From Torreya grandis (lineage: Eukaryota; Streptophyta; Pinopsida; Cupressales; Taxaceae): 64,000 nt of DNA. The notes under the pieces are model-generated. The model had not been told where the DNA came from. It saw only the letters and a list, made by a program, of their open reading frames with translations, and searched no databases. The stretch lies in assembly GCA_037957365.1 (NCBI GenBank), contig JARHVA010003168.1, positions 1,853,501-1,917,500 of the forward strand, in the 5' to 3' direction. This document shows positions 33,427-47,639 of the stretch, one piece after another; the first letter of the stretch is position 1; each line of letters opens with the position of its first letter. The translations under genes were made by a program, and so were the position numbers.

Positions 33427-36400
33427 TATTAGCAACCCAAGTTGTACCATGTGAAGTAGATTGTTTAGTTCTCCTTCAAACTTAGATTAACATTATATTG
33501 ATCTATAGGTTGTGGTTTACCTATAACTAAACCAAACCTATATATTATGATTCTATCTCCTCTGATGTATTATATTTTAATCCTTTTCTTAAAACCTATT
33601 TTTCTTTGGGGGTGAAAAGAGTTATAAAGACAACTTAACATGAAAACCTATAATAGTGATGGTTGTGCACCAATTCTTTAATAGTCCTCTCTTAACCTTG
33701 TCCCCAAGCACACTTGTGAATCAAATAGAAATAGTTTATAAACTATACCTTCTTAACATAATCCTAAACATGAGTGTTTTAGATGAAGGTTAGATATAAA
33801 GTTTACAACTTGAAGGTTAAGGAATGGAGATCTTTATAAGACACTACAAACTAACTCACTCTTCAACATAGCTTCTATCTCTTAACACTTAATATGACCT
33901 ATAGAGGATTACAACATAGCATAAGGTGAAGGAGAGAAACTAAAAAATAATATTAATCTCATAATTTTCTTTAATTCAACAATCAAAATACATAGTAAAA
34001 ATAATGATCAAGTTTGTAATAATTTTTTCATTTTAACTCAAGGTGCAAGTTACAATTTCCATAGAGTTTTGTTATACCATCTTGATGGATGCCCAAATTA
34101 TTCCTTTTAAACTCAATAAATAAAATAAAATTAATATATAAAGAGGGAGAGTGGTGTAGTAGTCCTTGAAGAAGTCAAGAGACCATAATACCATATATGA
34201 CAATTATAACAACTCTTTATGCATTAAACTGCTTTCAAAAGGTTATTAGAGATGGTCAAAGCCTATTTTTAGTAACCTTTAACCCATTGAATTTATATTA
34301 ACTCCATATACATTAAATTAATTATCCTTTATCTATTAAAAATATTTGATAGTCATATCAACCATCTTCAATAAAGCATCAACTAATTTCCTCTCTTTGT
34401 GGGTTGACTAGATCCATATAGCCACCAAGAAACCCTCATAAATTTTCATAAACATGGAATTTTATTACTTAAAGTTGTAATAACTGATTTCTATAGATAT
34501 AAAATTATCTCCATAAATATTTTTAATATGCCCAAGAGATCCTTTATCTTCAACTTAGTTTTATTTAATTAATTAGGCTATTTTGACTAGGTCTTTTAGA
34601 CTGGCCAATTTGAAGAGAGTTAAAGAGATACTTATATGCATGTTTTTGATATTATGATTAATTTAAGAAGTTAAAAAGGTCCTGAACTTCCTCTTCTAAT
34701 TATTAACATCTTATTAAACTAGCTAGTACCTCTCTTTCTACACTTTTCCCCAAAAAAATTATTTTATGATAGGTCCATACACCATCTGTACAACAAAGTG
34801 CCATTGTCATGATCCTATCTAGGTATACTAGATTATCCAAGTGTTAATTAGGTTATTTAAATATTTTTTTATTCCTTATCCCTCAATTTTTCTCAATCAG
34901 GTCTTAAATAGGGTTTTAGAGAGGTGTAAAAGTTCTCAAGCCTTTTAACAATGATCCATAAAGTTTTGGAATTGAATCTTTGAACCAATGACAAAAAACA
35001 CTAGTATAATAATTCCTCCACCTCTCCCAAATTTCCCAGCCTCCCATGCAAAATATCTATACCATGGTAATCATGCGAAGTCACTTCTCGAGTAAGAAAT
35101 AGGCCTTTTGAGTAGTGTTTGGTGTCTTAATGCCTAAATGACAAAACATATCAACTTTACTATAGATAAAATATGACATACACCCATATATCAACCTAAT
35201 GATGTTATTAATGTAGATTGGAGGTTCCTCATGACTGTATTTTGCATTTTACTTCCCTTTATAAATGATTCTCTCTAATGAAGCCATTAGACAAGCATAT
35301 ACATCTACAAGGTTTTTTAGAATTTTAACCTCACTGTGAGTTGAAAAGCTCTTGCTGATTGTTTCTAAAATGAATAACACCTATTAATTTCCTCAAAGTT
35401 ATGACATTATCTTGATCAAGCCTTTCATCTTCTATATGTATGTACATGATTTCTTGTTTGAAGCGCAAAGCTATTTTCATATAGAAACTATCATAAAGAC
35501 CCATGTAGATGGTTCTTGAATGGTTTTGTAGGGAGTTTTGGACCCATTATTCCTTATTTAGTTCATTATGTATGCAAAGTCCAATAATTTCCTTGTTTAC
35601 AAGCTCAAATTAGCCTTCTCAGGCCTAGTCTATATAACATGACTCCTACATGTGCCAACTAATAGGATTTTATGATTCTCAAGAGAGTTATGAAGACCAT
35701 AAACATCATTTCATGGCTCAAACACTTTATGAGAAGAATTTTCAAGCATATTTCTTCATCATGTGTCTTTAAGTGTTTTACAAGGGTTTTAGGGGTCTAA
35801 AAATCTTAGAAATGATTCATAGAATACTAACCCTTAAATCAAAACCTCTTATCATAAATTTTAATTATACTATCCCCTTTAACTTATTTGACTATCTTGA
35901 GTTCCCATGCATAATATACATCAAGATATGTACATAGTGAAAAAGTGATTCAACTACCTATCTAGATTACGTAAGCAACAAGAAGTTTTAAGAGCTAAAT
36001 TGATAAATTTTTAAAAATAACCTCACTCCAACACTTCCCTCAAGACTTGAAGTACATCTCCACACCATTATTATTACCATAACATGAATATCAAACTAGT
36101 ATCTATGTCAACATGGTGGAAAGTTCTCATAATAATTTAGGGTCTATCTACATCTTCTAGACCTCGAGGGAATAATGAATTATAAACCTAAGTTTGATCA
36201 ATCCAATATAGTTTTTAATGACTTACCATTATATTTTTTTTATTAACAACATTAACATTAAGACTTAAGCCTCATATCTTACCGATAGACCCTCAAATAG
36301 TCTTCCTCGTTCCATTACTAGTTGTCAACAGATTGAGGTCTATCTGAGATTAAAAAATCAATGTTTCCATTGGTTATGTGACATTTAAGATAGCATGTAA

Positions 36401-37704
36401 AATTTAAACCATTCATGAAGATCATTTGTAATAATCTTGAGAGATTAAATCCACCTATAGATTCTTTAAAACCATAAAATCCTCAAAATTACCTTTATAT
36501 GCTGATTATGACTACAATTTTCATGGTTTTCAACTATCCAAGATGAGATATAACCTTTTCATGTTTATAAACAGGTGTATGAGTGATTTAGGGGTGTTAA
36601 ACCATTGGTTTAGTCATCCTCATTTAATTTCATTACCTCATCATACCACAATCTTTATCTTCCCTTAGACCTAAATAAGAAACCTTAGAAGGACCATTCA
36701 CATGATTATTATACTTTATAAAGTCCTTTTAATATTTTTAAAATCTTGTATAGGTATAAACCACTTCTTAATGTTCATGCCAACATTGTTGACCTACTAT
36801 CTTACTCATCATGCATAGTATTAAACTTGTAGGTGTCCTTGGAAAAAAATTATGTTATATATTTAGGATCATAACAAATTATATATATCTAACTGAATGG
36901 ATTTTTAAATATTCAAACATATTTTTATGTTTCATACCTAATAAATTTAACCTTCACTCTTATATCAAAGTTGAGTTTTCCCACTTAGTTACATAGCTCC
37001 ATTAAGCTAGTTGTAGTTTCACCTTGGTTATCTTATTAGGGCCTATGAAATTAATAGCACATGATTGATATTTACTTAATATTATATATCTTAATAATTT
37101 AATTGTCTCATACAAAAACAACCTCTATCTTCCATTTGAAACAAACTTGTTGAACTCTCCAAAAGGCCTATAGGTGGAAGTGAGGGTATTAACTGTAAGT
37201 CCCTATTCATGACTAACTATAAATAATGTATCCTTGGATCACCATATGGACCTTTTGTAATTTAATAAAAATTCCAAAAAATGTTTAATATCCTTCACAA
37301 ACGTCATACATAAAACATTCATGGAAGAGGTAGCCTGATTATGTCCTAGTGTGACTATAGGTGATGATTCACAATGTTGCTTGTACATACTAGGATAGAG
37401 TGAGACCTTGACAAGGTTAGTAACATTGCTTATGAATCTCTCATTCATTAATTTCAACTTAGGGAGATAGTTCAAACAAATTCCTTTCAATTTTATATCC
37501 TCTATCTTCTTATATACCCTACTTCATAAGCCATATTCTTGACTATATTTGCCCTGGATATAGGTGGTGATACACAACTTAAAGTAGTTTTTAGGGATAC
37601 ATAAATTAATTCATGAACATAAATATCTTATCACCCTTGATTTTTATAAAATATTGGATCTATGAGGTGAATGTGGATGGGTAGTACTGATATGATGATA
37701 ATAG
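33427..37704 (-). repeat. 3' LTR of D, distal segment
   Basis: Matches 51899-56180 throughout, from TATTAGCAACCCAA at the outer edge to GGATGGGTAGTACTGATATGATGAT, where the solo LTR breaks in. Several of the open stretches inside (36811-36996, 37239-37490) have matching but broken partners in the other copy and show no protein features. I see no gene in this 4.3 kb. Confidence 0.87.
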
Positions 37705-38401
37705 TGTTAGCAACCTAGATATCACCTTGCTTGAAGGCTTGATAGATTTGGCTCTAAAACTCCATCACACTTGGACTAACATTGGAATGATCTGAGGTGT
37801 GGGAAACCAAAAATAAGATCAAACCTATAGATTTGGATGAGGCTATCTCCTTTGATGTATAAATCTACACTACTTATTAAACTACTAACTATTCTGATGA
37901 AAAGGGTAAGAAGGAAACTAAAAGGGAAATCCTACTTTATTGTTGGTGATACACGTATATTCCTAGTTTATCCACTCTATTTGAGTTCCTAAAACATTGA
38001 TAAGAAAAGTAAATACTAAATAAATCACTTGAATTAACTCCTATGCATCATTATTTCATGTATGAATTTTATCAACTAATCAAAGCCTAAGGGAAATGAT
38101 GGAATAGGCCAATTTCAAGGCACTAACTAGTCATTTATATCCACTATTAGTTTAGCTAAATGAGATAAAACATTGAAACATGACTTTCATAAGTTAGATT
38201 TCTTATAAATAGGTGAGATAAGGACATGAAAAGGGATAAAAATCTACCACATACAAATCCAACTGATATTTACACACTATACCAACATAATGGAATTTGA
38301 AATAGTCATTTTATTTATCTAAAATGGTCACAAAAACTCAATCTTGGAAGAGTTTGGTCATGCTAAGAGGAATGAATTCCCAAAATATCTTATAATAATA
38401 T

Positions 38402-38438
<37 letters not shown>

Positions 38439-41400
38439 CTATCCAATATATTGGTGTTTCAAATGTAAGAGAAGGTGAACATCTTAATTCAAGTCAAAAT
38501 TGAGTTCAATTTGATAGCAAAGTCATTGAATATCTCCTTAGCGTCCTTGTCTTGTATGAAGATCATTCTTTGCCATTGGAATGGAGATGTGGGAATATTG
38601 AATTGTAAAAATACTTATTTCAATGAAATATATATAATTATTTTGTGATTAACTCCTTTCTTATTGATTTGAAGTTGAAGTGAGGTCCTCTTTCACATGG
38701 AAAACATGAAACTAGTCAAACAAGTCAACTGAAGAGATTTGATCCTCAAGGACTAATTAGACCAAATTGATATCGAATTTCATGAAATAGGAAAATTTAA
38801 GCCTACAAATTAATTATAGATCCATTTAAACAAATATATTAATCATGAGAACTCCAAAATTAACTCATTTGATATAATTTCAATGCCAAAACCATATTCA
38901 ATTAATTGACCAATTAGGCCAATTAGGCATAAAATCATTTCTTCCTACATGTGGACTTTTTCTAACCTAAAAAAAAAACCTTGAAAACCTAAAAAAATAT
39001 TAAATTAGACCTGAATCAACTTCTCCCATCATGAGATATGTTATTTTGATTAAGAAAATCTTGCCACTCAGTCAATAGGGTTGACTAGGTCCATTTTGCC
39101 CCATTTTCTTATAGACTAGCTATTTTGAAAAAGTTTTTATGGGAACTTATATGTATATTTTTGACCATCTTAAGATTTTAGGATGAATAAAAATTCTCAA
39201 TATTTCATCTCCATGAATTGGTTTCATGTAAACTACCTTGTACCTCATTTTGCATAATTTTTCTATAAAAACTTGATTTTTGCCCTGATCTGTATAGCTC
39301 CATAAATAAAATTGAAATTTATGTATTTCTCTCTAAGTTTAATTGATTTTTAATAGGTTTTAGATTGATATATGGTGATTTTATGGCTAAAAAATCAACT
39401 TTTTTACAAAACTAGGGTTTTGAGGGTTTGGGAGGGTTTTGAAGCTAAATCCTCTAAATAATGATTCATGAAGTACAGACCTCCAAATCCTAAAATATTT
39501 AAATTTATTTGTATTATATACACCCCCTTACACCCATAAAATTATTGGGTTCCCATGCAAAATATATGGAAAGTTATCATGTGGAGGAAAATTACGTGTA
39601 GGGTTTTGTTTGTATTCTAGGATACCTAGGCTCTTAGGAATTGTTCATAAATTATATCCCCTAAACTAACCTCAATTGTTTATTAATTATAAGTACATAT
39701 TTTTCCTAAAAATATTCAAATAAAATTCATCCAAACTCTTCATGTGGTGAAAGATACGAGCATCTGAACATGTGGCTTTAAAGTGTGTCTAGAACTGCAA
39801 AAATTAAAATTATTCACCTAGATGAAAATGAATCTTAACCTGATTATCAATGCCTAAAAATATAATTATTGGGTATATACCATGTTATAAAAACACTCTA
39901 AACCTATATTATTTCTTGAAAATTCAAAAATGCCTTTTTGGCCCATATGCTTGTTTGCTTGAAAAAGCCTGTATGATCATGGTTTGCATATATTTTAGAA
40001 TTTTGACACTCTTTAATGGTCTTATGATGATTTAAAATAATCATCCCATGATTTTACAACTTTTACCTAGACTTTACAACCTCTGTGGCACCTCAAACAC
40101 TACTTGCCCCAATGGTGACCTCAAATAGGCATGCTAATGAATGTGACAAAACAAGGAGCACTTTCACTTGTACAATGGACTTGAAAATTTTATGGGTGAT
40201 TCCTAAACTCATGATTATTATAAAATCCAAATTTAGGGTCTTAATTCTTCATATATATTTTAAAATCTTTAAATTTTCTTCAAAAATTCCCCTTTTGTAT
40301 AGACTGTGTGCATACTTGACTATATTTTCATGTTGTTGGAGCTGATTTCATGGTGTTGAGAGATTTTAAAGATAAAATTTATCTTAAATTATCTAAATAT
40401 TCCCTTAAATATTCTTTAAAACACTCTCCACCCCACTTTAAACATGTTTAAACCCCAAAACAAGGTATTTAGGCCTCACATGACTGTGTATACACTGCTA
40501 TAGTAGATATTGATTAGACCTGAGCATGTTTAGTGGCCATTCCATCTTAAATATGTGCTTATAAACTATTTATATAAATTTAAATCTTCCATCCATATAT
40601 TTATATCCATTTTAATCCTCAATGTAAGGTTTAAGGCCTAAATAACAATGACCTTTTCTTAGAACCTTACCAAAACAAGCCCACCTCCACTTTATGCTTC
40701 ACTTATATATGGTTGTAACTAACTATTTCATGAGATCCTTGATTAATATATCATTTCCTTAGGTTTTTTAGACCATAAATATCCTTTTTTAAGTAAGCAT
40801 GGTCATTTTTTTCTTTCTATTATCTTCATGTATTGGATATGAAACTCCTTTATTGTTCACTTCTTACTCTTGCCTTCATTAGCTTGAAAGACCTTGACTA
40901 TGCTTGCATACTATAGGATATTTTCCCGATGGATATAGGTGTGATTTTCATTATGTTCAAAGTGAAATATTTTTCATTTAATTTACTATGATACAAAACT
41001 TCATGTATATTACCATAGTATACCATCTCCCTCAAGTCAAAACACCATGAAGACAAAACGCCCATACACGATGTACTTGACTATGCTTTAAGGTGACTTG
41101 CCCTTGTATAGATAGTGAAAAGGTGAAATATGATTGGAGATTAGTGATCACTAATCATTGTGATAGGAGGTTTGAAGAGTTATTCAATTTTCATATGTTA
41201 TCTTTATATCCACCATATCATTTTCTTAAACGTAAACCATGAGATCTTTAAAACCTTGTTGAACCCTAGCTAACTGTAGGTTGATTTTACATGTAGTTAT
41301 AGGATACCATAATTTAAATATGCTCTTGTTGAACGCTATGGTATGACCTTTTCTTATTTTTCATTCATGTGGAAGTCTATTTCAATACCAAACATTTTTT

Positions 41401-43757
41401 TCTGATCAAAACTCACTACTTGAAGCTTCTCTAATTCCAACTTATAGGCAATTATGCCTCTCTACAAGGCATAGGCCTATAGGTGCCTATTCTATTGGTA
41501 TGGAATATATAAATACTATATTTAAAAATCTTTTATGTTTATTTCATGATGATTCCACCTTAATTTTATAGTGCATGATGCTTGATTTAGCTTTCTTGAG
41601 CCTTGAAAAGGCTTAACCTTTGCCAAGCTACTATAGGTTACTTCCACAGAAAACTTGTGGGGTATCATGTAGGCACTATACGTTATAGGTGAATTATTTG
41701 AAATATTTTAATCACATAAGTCCTTTTATTATGATAAATTAAAATTCTATCATGTCAATTAATGGTTATGAACACCTTTTCAAGTTTTAATAGTCTTATG
41801 ACTATTAAGACCATGAATGTGTTAGGTTCTACCTCAATTAAGCCTATAGGTGTCCTAAACGTAATTGGTTCCTTTCCTGCCACCTCTTATTAGTGATTGT
41901 ATCAAACATTAAATATGAATTTTTAACCCTGATAATTCCTACCATAGATTATCTATTACAAAACAAAATGTCAACTTTGGAAATATGATGATATGTGCCC
42001 TTTACTAGTTGTAGATGGCTCTATTATGTCACCTTGTATGGACTATGAACTGCATATGACCTTGGTAGATAGGTCCATGTCTTGTATTACCTTATAATTC
42101 CCCTTGATTATACGTGATGATTTCATTGATTTTACCATTATGGAGAGACCCTTCTTGTCCTTTTGATATTGATGATTTCATTAGATTTTCATGACTATTT
42201 TACACTTGTAGGTCTCATTTCGTTACTCTTCATGATTCTTGATTGGACAATACCACCTTGATCATGCATTGATGATGACTCATATCAACCTTTAGATACT
42301 TATGATAAATCATTCATGAAATGGAGAATATAAGAGTGAAATATAGTGAGATATGATGAAAATATAAGGAGGGGGGATGGGAAAAGGAAGAAAACATAGT
42401 GAAAATATAGTGGTAGGATGGTGGTATGGGAAAGATGAGATGGAAGTGGAAAGGAGGGTGAGGGAGCATGATAATACTAAGATGAGGAGTCAAATCCATC
42501 ATGGAATCATGACCATAACACCATATCAAATTATATTCCATTAGAGGAGGGGAAGATAGAAAAACCCAACCTAATACTTTATTAAAAAAAACCTCAAAAA
42601 ATGCAAAGAAACCTTAACATATGCTAATCTAGCCCTTTTTGGAAGCTTAGAAGCACCAAGATAGGCTAAGAAATGAACATTTTGCATAATTTCTTTGGTA
42701 AACCTGATTTTAATCATGAAAACATGGATTAATATGATGCCATGGACTAAGATAAGAAAACTTGAAAAATCACTCTCTTCAACCGTACAACCTTTTTTGA
42801 AAGCATGCCATACTATAGAATTGGACTGGCTATTTTTGTGAGATTTTTTGCTCCTAAAATACATTAATAATAAATAAATGAGGTCATAGAGAGGTATATT
42901 AAGCCTCCAAGATTCTGGAACAACTTTAATTTTCATGAAACTCTACCTAGGTGAAGAGAAATTGAGAAAAACTAGTTCCCTTTCTAGCTATAGGGCTACA
43001 TAAATTGGCCTATCTTCAACTAGATGGTTCATGAGCATGGAGAATCTAATTAATAAACCACATAATCCATGAATAATCTCTATGAGTCTAGATTTCTCAT
43101 CCCAAAATTTAGTCCTTCATCTTCCTCCATTAGACTGCACCATCAAAAAACCTTCAACTAGGTCACTATATGAAAAGAAGGAAAGTACCTATAGTAGAAT
43201 GGTTTTGGGCATGTGCTACATCCAATTTCCATGAAAATCAGTTTTAATCTATGTCATAACTTTCTCTTTAAATTACTTATTGTAGGTGTATGAAATTTGT
43301 ATGAATCCATACTTCTCCTTATGAAAGTGAATGAAATAAGCTTATTTTGGATTTTTTAAAGCTAAATCAAGCTTCCACCACTTGAAATAGAAGTTTTTAC
43401 AAGTAATAAATTCCAATAAATTCAAAATTATAAACTTTTCAACCTTATTCATATTTTAAATAGGCAAATTGGCATGTGTGGCTATTTTGGGGGATTTTTT
43501 GGCTTAGAAAACAAAAACACCTTTTTACGCTTTGAAAATTTAGGATAAGGCTAAATTAATAAATTTTAATATTATTAAAGATAAAATGGATATTTTAATG
43601 ACCATTTAATCCCAAATTTTACCTTTTTTAACCAAAATTTGCTTTTTTAGGCCAAAATTTCACTGGTTTGATCAGCTTGGTTAGGCTATTGACATGACAC
43701 TAGAGAGTTTCATTATAGGGGTAGTAATATGGCATTAACACATCAATTTAATAAAAA
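37705..43757 (-). mobile_element. Solo LTR of the D family inserted in the D 3' LTR
   Basis: Begins TGTTAGCAACC (plus-strand view) like the D LTRs, and its first kilobase is a diverged copy of 33427-34800 (ACTTGGACTAACATT, then ACTGGCC/ACTAGCTATTTTGAA). The end near 43757 resembles the start of the D LTR (ATCAATTTA against GTCAATATA). It is flanked by AATAG at 37700-37704 and 43758-43762, a clean 5 bp duplication, and the D LTR continues past it at GGATATATATGAGG. Length about 6.05 kb, equal to a complete LTR, with no internal region left. Open stretches within it have no recognisable product. Confidence 0.8.
38405..38440. repeat. (AT)n microsatellite
   Basis: Uninterrupted AT dinucleotides, about 18 units, inside the solo LTR. 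Confidence 0.95.
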
Positions 43758-43762
43758 AATAG

Positions 43763-45493
43763 GATATATATGAGGATGAATATAAAATTAAAATCTTACA
43801 AAAATGGTGATTGTTAGTGTGAAAGTCTATGAAATGAAATAAAACATAAGGAGTGAAATGAAAAATGAATCCAACATCTAGATAGTCATGAAGGATCCTA
43901 AGTGAGACTATAACATATGTATCAATAGGATATTTAATTTTTATGATCTTTTTGGAGCATAGATAGTGAGAATTAAAACCTAAGATTCTACAAAATACCT
44001 TAACATATGCTAAAATACTTTAACATATGCTAAATTGAGACTATGAGGGTGTTGATGGAAAATTGATAGTTTCTATGCCATGAGACCTTGATGAAATTTT
44101 GATACACTTTAAATAAATACACATGATCATGAATATAACATCTCAGATATAAAATGTTGTTCTTGACAATATGAATCACCCATTAAACTATATATTTTCC
44201 TTTGAAGTGCCTACAGACTATTGATTTGGTAGTAGATGTGTTATTAAACTCTATGCACTCACTCATGTGTATAAAAATATTAAGAAATCCATTAAAGGTT
44301 TCTTCAATACCTAAATAACCAAGATCAAGCACTAGTTTTGTCAAAATAGTCAGGAACTTCACAAAACTGTACCCCTTTTAATGCTTTGTGTAGATTTAAA
44401 TAGAAAATAAAACCCTTAAGTTATTATCCTTTATTCATAAATATAAGAAGAATAAAACAAAAAGCAACACCCATGAATGGAATGTCACAAGGTCTAGTTT
44501 CTTTGTTTAATATCTCATATCTACATTCTCTCTCTATTTTATGAACTAAGCACAAACTTGAGGTGTTCTTACTATTTGACAATGAAGTGAACATGGAAAA
44601 TACATCATTTTTTGATATCTTCACCATGTGTCTAAAACAAGACCTCCTTACATATCCAAGACTCCTCATGAGAAAATCCATACTACTTCAAAACACTATT
44701 GAAACCTATAGAATCTCTTTCATTTCCTCTTATTTTAGGTTCAAACCACTATTTTATGGCAAAATGAAGAGAAATATGGGTCAAAAAGGCATCTCAAAAC
44801 AAGGAATACACCAAGGAAATCAAAAAACTAGTTGCTTTCACACATGGGAGCTATTTGATGGTAAAACAACCCTTTAAGCTTATGGAAGAGACATTTTCAA
44901 GGCATGAACTATTTGAATAAGCCATATAAGGACCATGGGGGGTGATTACAAGATGTTAGTGATGCTTTAAAACCTTATGAGGTCAAAATTTGTTTTTTTA
45001 AGAGTAAAACCATCTTTTAAACCATATACACATAGCCTCATAAGAAGATATGCTAAGGAATATCATAAAATAATACCATATAGTTTTCTTAAAGGTTTTA
45101 ATTAAGAGTTTATATATTTCATCATCCTTTCAAGGTTTATACTCCACATACCTTGCATATACTGAATACATCAAATAATATCACAATTAATCACCAAAGA
45201 CCATATTCAACCATCATATATCATTGGGTTAGATCATAAGACCACTTCAATCCATTATCAAATACATCTAAAGATGATCACACACCATAAGGAAACTTAA
45301 TACAAGTTGAAACTGAGACATGACCATGGCAAGATATTGAAATCCATTCCCTTGACTTGATAGTCAATAAACACCCTTTAATTGTCCCTATTTACTCAGA
45401 ATACATGAAAAATATGAGGTTTTCATAATAGACCAAAGATCCCAATACTCAATTTGACACATTTATAGGCCTAAAGGGAAAAAGTGATCAATA
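43763..45493 (-). repeat. 3' LTR of D, proximal segment
   Basis: Matches 56190-57926, for example AAACATAAGGAGTGAAATGAAA and CCTCATAAGAAGA. It ends (minus-strand start) TATTGATCAC at 45493. Two close copies of CTTTAACATATGCTAAA form a small tandem at about 43996-44035. The plus-strand open stretch at 44563-44877 lies wholly in the LTR, and its partner in the other copy is broken. Confidence 0.85.
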
Positions 45494-45830
45494 TCTTTAG
45501 TGACTCAACTGATTTGACTAGCCTACTTATTAAAAGAATCCATATTGTATTGGTCAAAAGAATCTAAAATCTCTATAATTATCACTCATAGTTATATAAA
45601 ACATAATTTCTCTATGAAAATATCAACCTACAAACTTGAACACAATGTAAATAAATAAGATACAAAGCAAAAAATAACAACAAACAACTAACAAGCATGT
45701 GCAATAACACTTAGAGGAAGGAAACTACTACTATGTACAAGATGATGGTTCACCTAATAGAAATACTGGAGGAACACCCAATTCAATAGAATAGGGAGCT
45801 CCTCACCACTAAAATTAGACAATTTGAAAG
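45494..45830 (-). other. 3' untranslated part of D with tRNA-like A-box sequence at the LTR
   Basis: Beside the LTR the plus strand reads AGTGACTCAACTGATTTGAC, then GCCTACTTATTAAAAGAATCC. The first part resembles the A-box block at the same place in B, the second the GCCTGCTCAAAAAGAATCC of C. No polypurine tract is visible. The remaining 280 bases show nothing else. Confidence 0.45.
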
Positions 45831-46830
45831 CATACTTTTCTTATAACTAGTAATGACATATGGATCAATCTAAAAACTATCAAATTTGGAATGTTTACTT
45901 GGTTTGCCACGGTCTTTACCCCACTTGAGCACAATATCACCTTTTTGAATGGTCTTGGATGAATCTCTATTATAAAAAGATATATTTATTTTTTCTCAAT
46001 TAGGTCATAGAGTATTCATATTATTTTCCCTCATTTCTTCTAACTCTCTCAACTCATTCATTTTTACCTCCATTGCATTATTCTCTTCAAGCTCTAGTTG
46101 ATGTGCAAGTTCTAAGGCTGGCATTTCTAATGAAATGGGAAGATTTGATTATCTAGCATAAACCAAGAGGTAATAAGAGTGACCAATATCCTTTTTTAGA
46201 TTAATTTTATATGCCCACAAGGCAATCTCTAACTTGGTATGACATCCTCTTTGATTATCCTCCATTGTCCTCTTAATGATCCTAATCAAATTCTTATTGG
46301 TAGACTCTACTATTCCATTTCCCTAAAGATAGTAATTTGATGAAGATTTTAGATATATTATATGAATAAGTGTCTACTCACACACTTTTTCACTACTAAA
46401 ATACAAATCATTGTCTAATATAATGGTTGAGGGGACCTAAAAATGAGTCACTAGGCTATCATAAAACTCTAAAACTGAGTTCTCATTTGATTCCTTGAGT
46501 GAAACTACTTCCACCCACTTGGTAAAGTAATAGTGGTTATTAAAACCCAATTATGTTTAATTAATTTATGTGGTATAAATAATGTCAATTAATTTTAAGC
46601 CCCATTGCATGAAGGGCTGCTCAACTTGAATAGGTTTCAAACACATGAAAGCTAGTCTCTATTTGCTGGTAGACATTACACACTTGAAAAATCTTATAAC
46701 CCAATAATGTGAGTCTTTGAAAAAAGTATGGAAAAATTATCTAGTTATTATGATCTTTTATTCTATATTCTTGGATGCAAAGTGGCCTCCTACAAGCCCA
46801 TCATGAAATTATTCTAATAACTTGTCTACT
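45831..46830 (-). pseudogene. Integrase of element D (decayed)
   Basis: The minus-strand translation shows FHDGLVGGHF and, further on, the RFFKC fragment of the zinc region, then QWGLKLIDIIY, YYFTKWVEVVSLKESNENS and VPSTIILDNDLYFSS, then YYL-stop-GNGIVESTNKNLIRIIKRT. Of the catalytic triad the second Asp (LDND) and the Glu (VEST) are kept; the first Asp appears as Lys in WGLKLI. The C-terminal region contains KGDIVLKWGKDRGKP. Sequence and order parallel B at 22900-23990, and D is better preserved at the catalytic sites. Confidence 0.85.
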
Positions 46831-46937
46831 TGGCTAGTTTATACACATCTTATAAACATACCTCCAATGCCATTGTTGAAGACTACTCCATAAAAAAATA
46901 TTAAATTGATATATTTAACCCTAAAATGTCTCCAATT

Positions 46938-47520
46938 TTACCCATATAAGCTTATAGGACACTCTCTTATGTGAAGGAATATTGTTATGTCTTGTGTCCA
47001 GTTGGAATGGGAGATAGTTGCAACTTCATGATGACTATCTTGGACTATCAAAACCACTTCTTTCTCATCTTTAAAAATTGATTTAATGTGATCAAAAAGT
47101 ACCATAACTTTTAAAAACTTTGTAACCTTCACTTTTATTTCATATTCCATGTATTTGTTAACCCAACCATCCCTCTTTTCACTCAGGTCGCTATTAAGGT
47201 TGAAATCCTTTATACTAGGATGAACCACAATCACAAAGATCTTACTTTTAGAGACCATATGTATAAACTCATTTATGCCCCTTATAGTATCAAGTACATT
47301 ATTTTTGAAAAATGTATATTTATCCTTATACCCTTTTAATACTTGACTGAAAAAAGTAATAAGATGCTCTAATCCTTCAATGTTTTATTACATGAGCATA
47401 TCATAGATTATGTTGCATGTGGATAAGGCATACATGAGTAAATATTTAGTAAAATCAGGTTTAATATGGTTTTATCATGAATAATGGCCTATTTAATGGC
47501 CTCAAGACTTCTCTTACCTT
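46938..47520 (-). pseudogene. Native gypsy RNase H of element D (decayed)
   Basis: The open piece 46938-47258 begins near VVHPSIKDFNLNSDLSEKRDGW and continues YEIKVKVTKFLK, matching the end of the B RNase H. Upstream of it, to 47520, only scattered similarity to the connection after RT remains. Catalytic motifs cannot be placed. Confidence 0.65.
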
Positions 47521-47639
47521 ATTTTCTCCATGATAACTCTTGATGTTTCTTGAGCATATGAGTTAGTGGCCTCACCAATTCTTTAAATCCAGGTATAAAC
47601 CTCCTAATAAAATTAATATTACCAAATAAAATTTTCAAT

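Noticed and set aside
42571..42936. Open stretch of 121 codons on the minus strand, the second longest in the window
   Set aside because: It lies wholly in the solo LTR, no motif is recognisable, and the frame is not kept in the related D LTRs.
43996..44035. Short tandem repeat as a possible CRISPR-like or satellite array
   Set aside because: Only two units, part of the LTR, and also present in the other LTR as diverged copies.
44563..44877. Open stretch of 104 codons in the D 3' LTR, possible LTR-encoded protein
   Set aside because: The corresponding part of the other LTR (about 56990-57300) is broken by stops and indels; it overlaps another open frame on the opposite strand.
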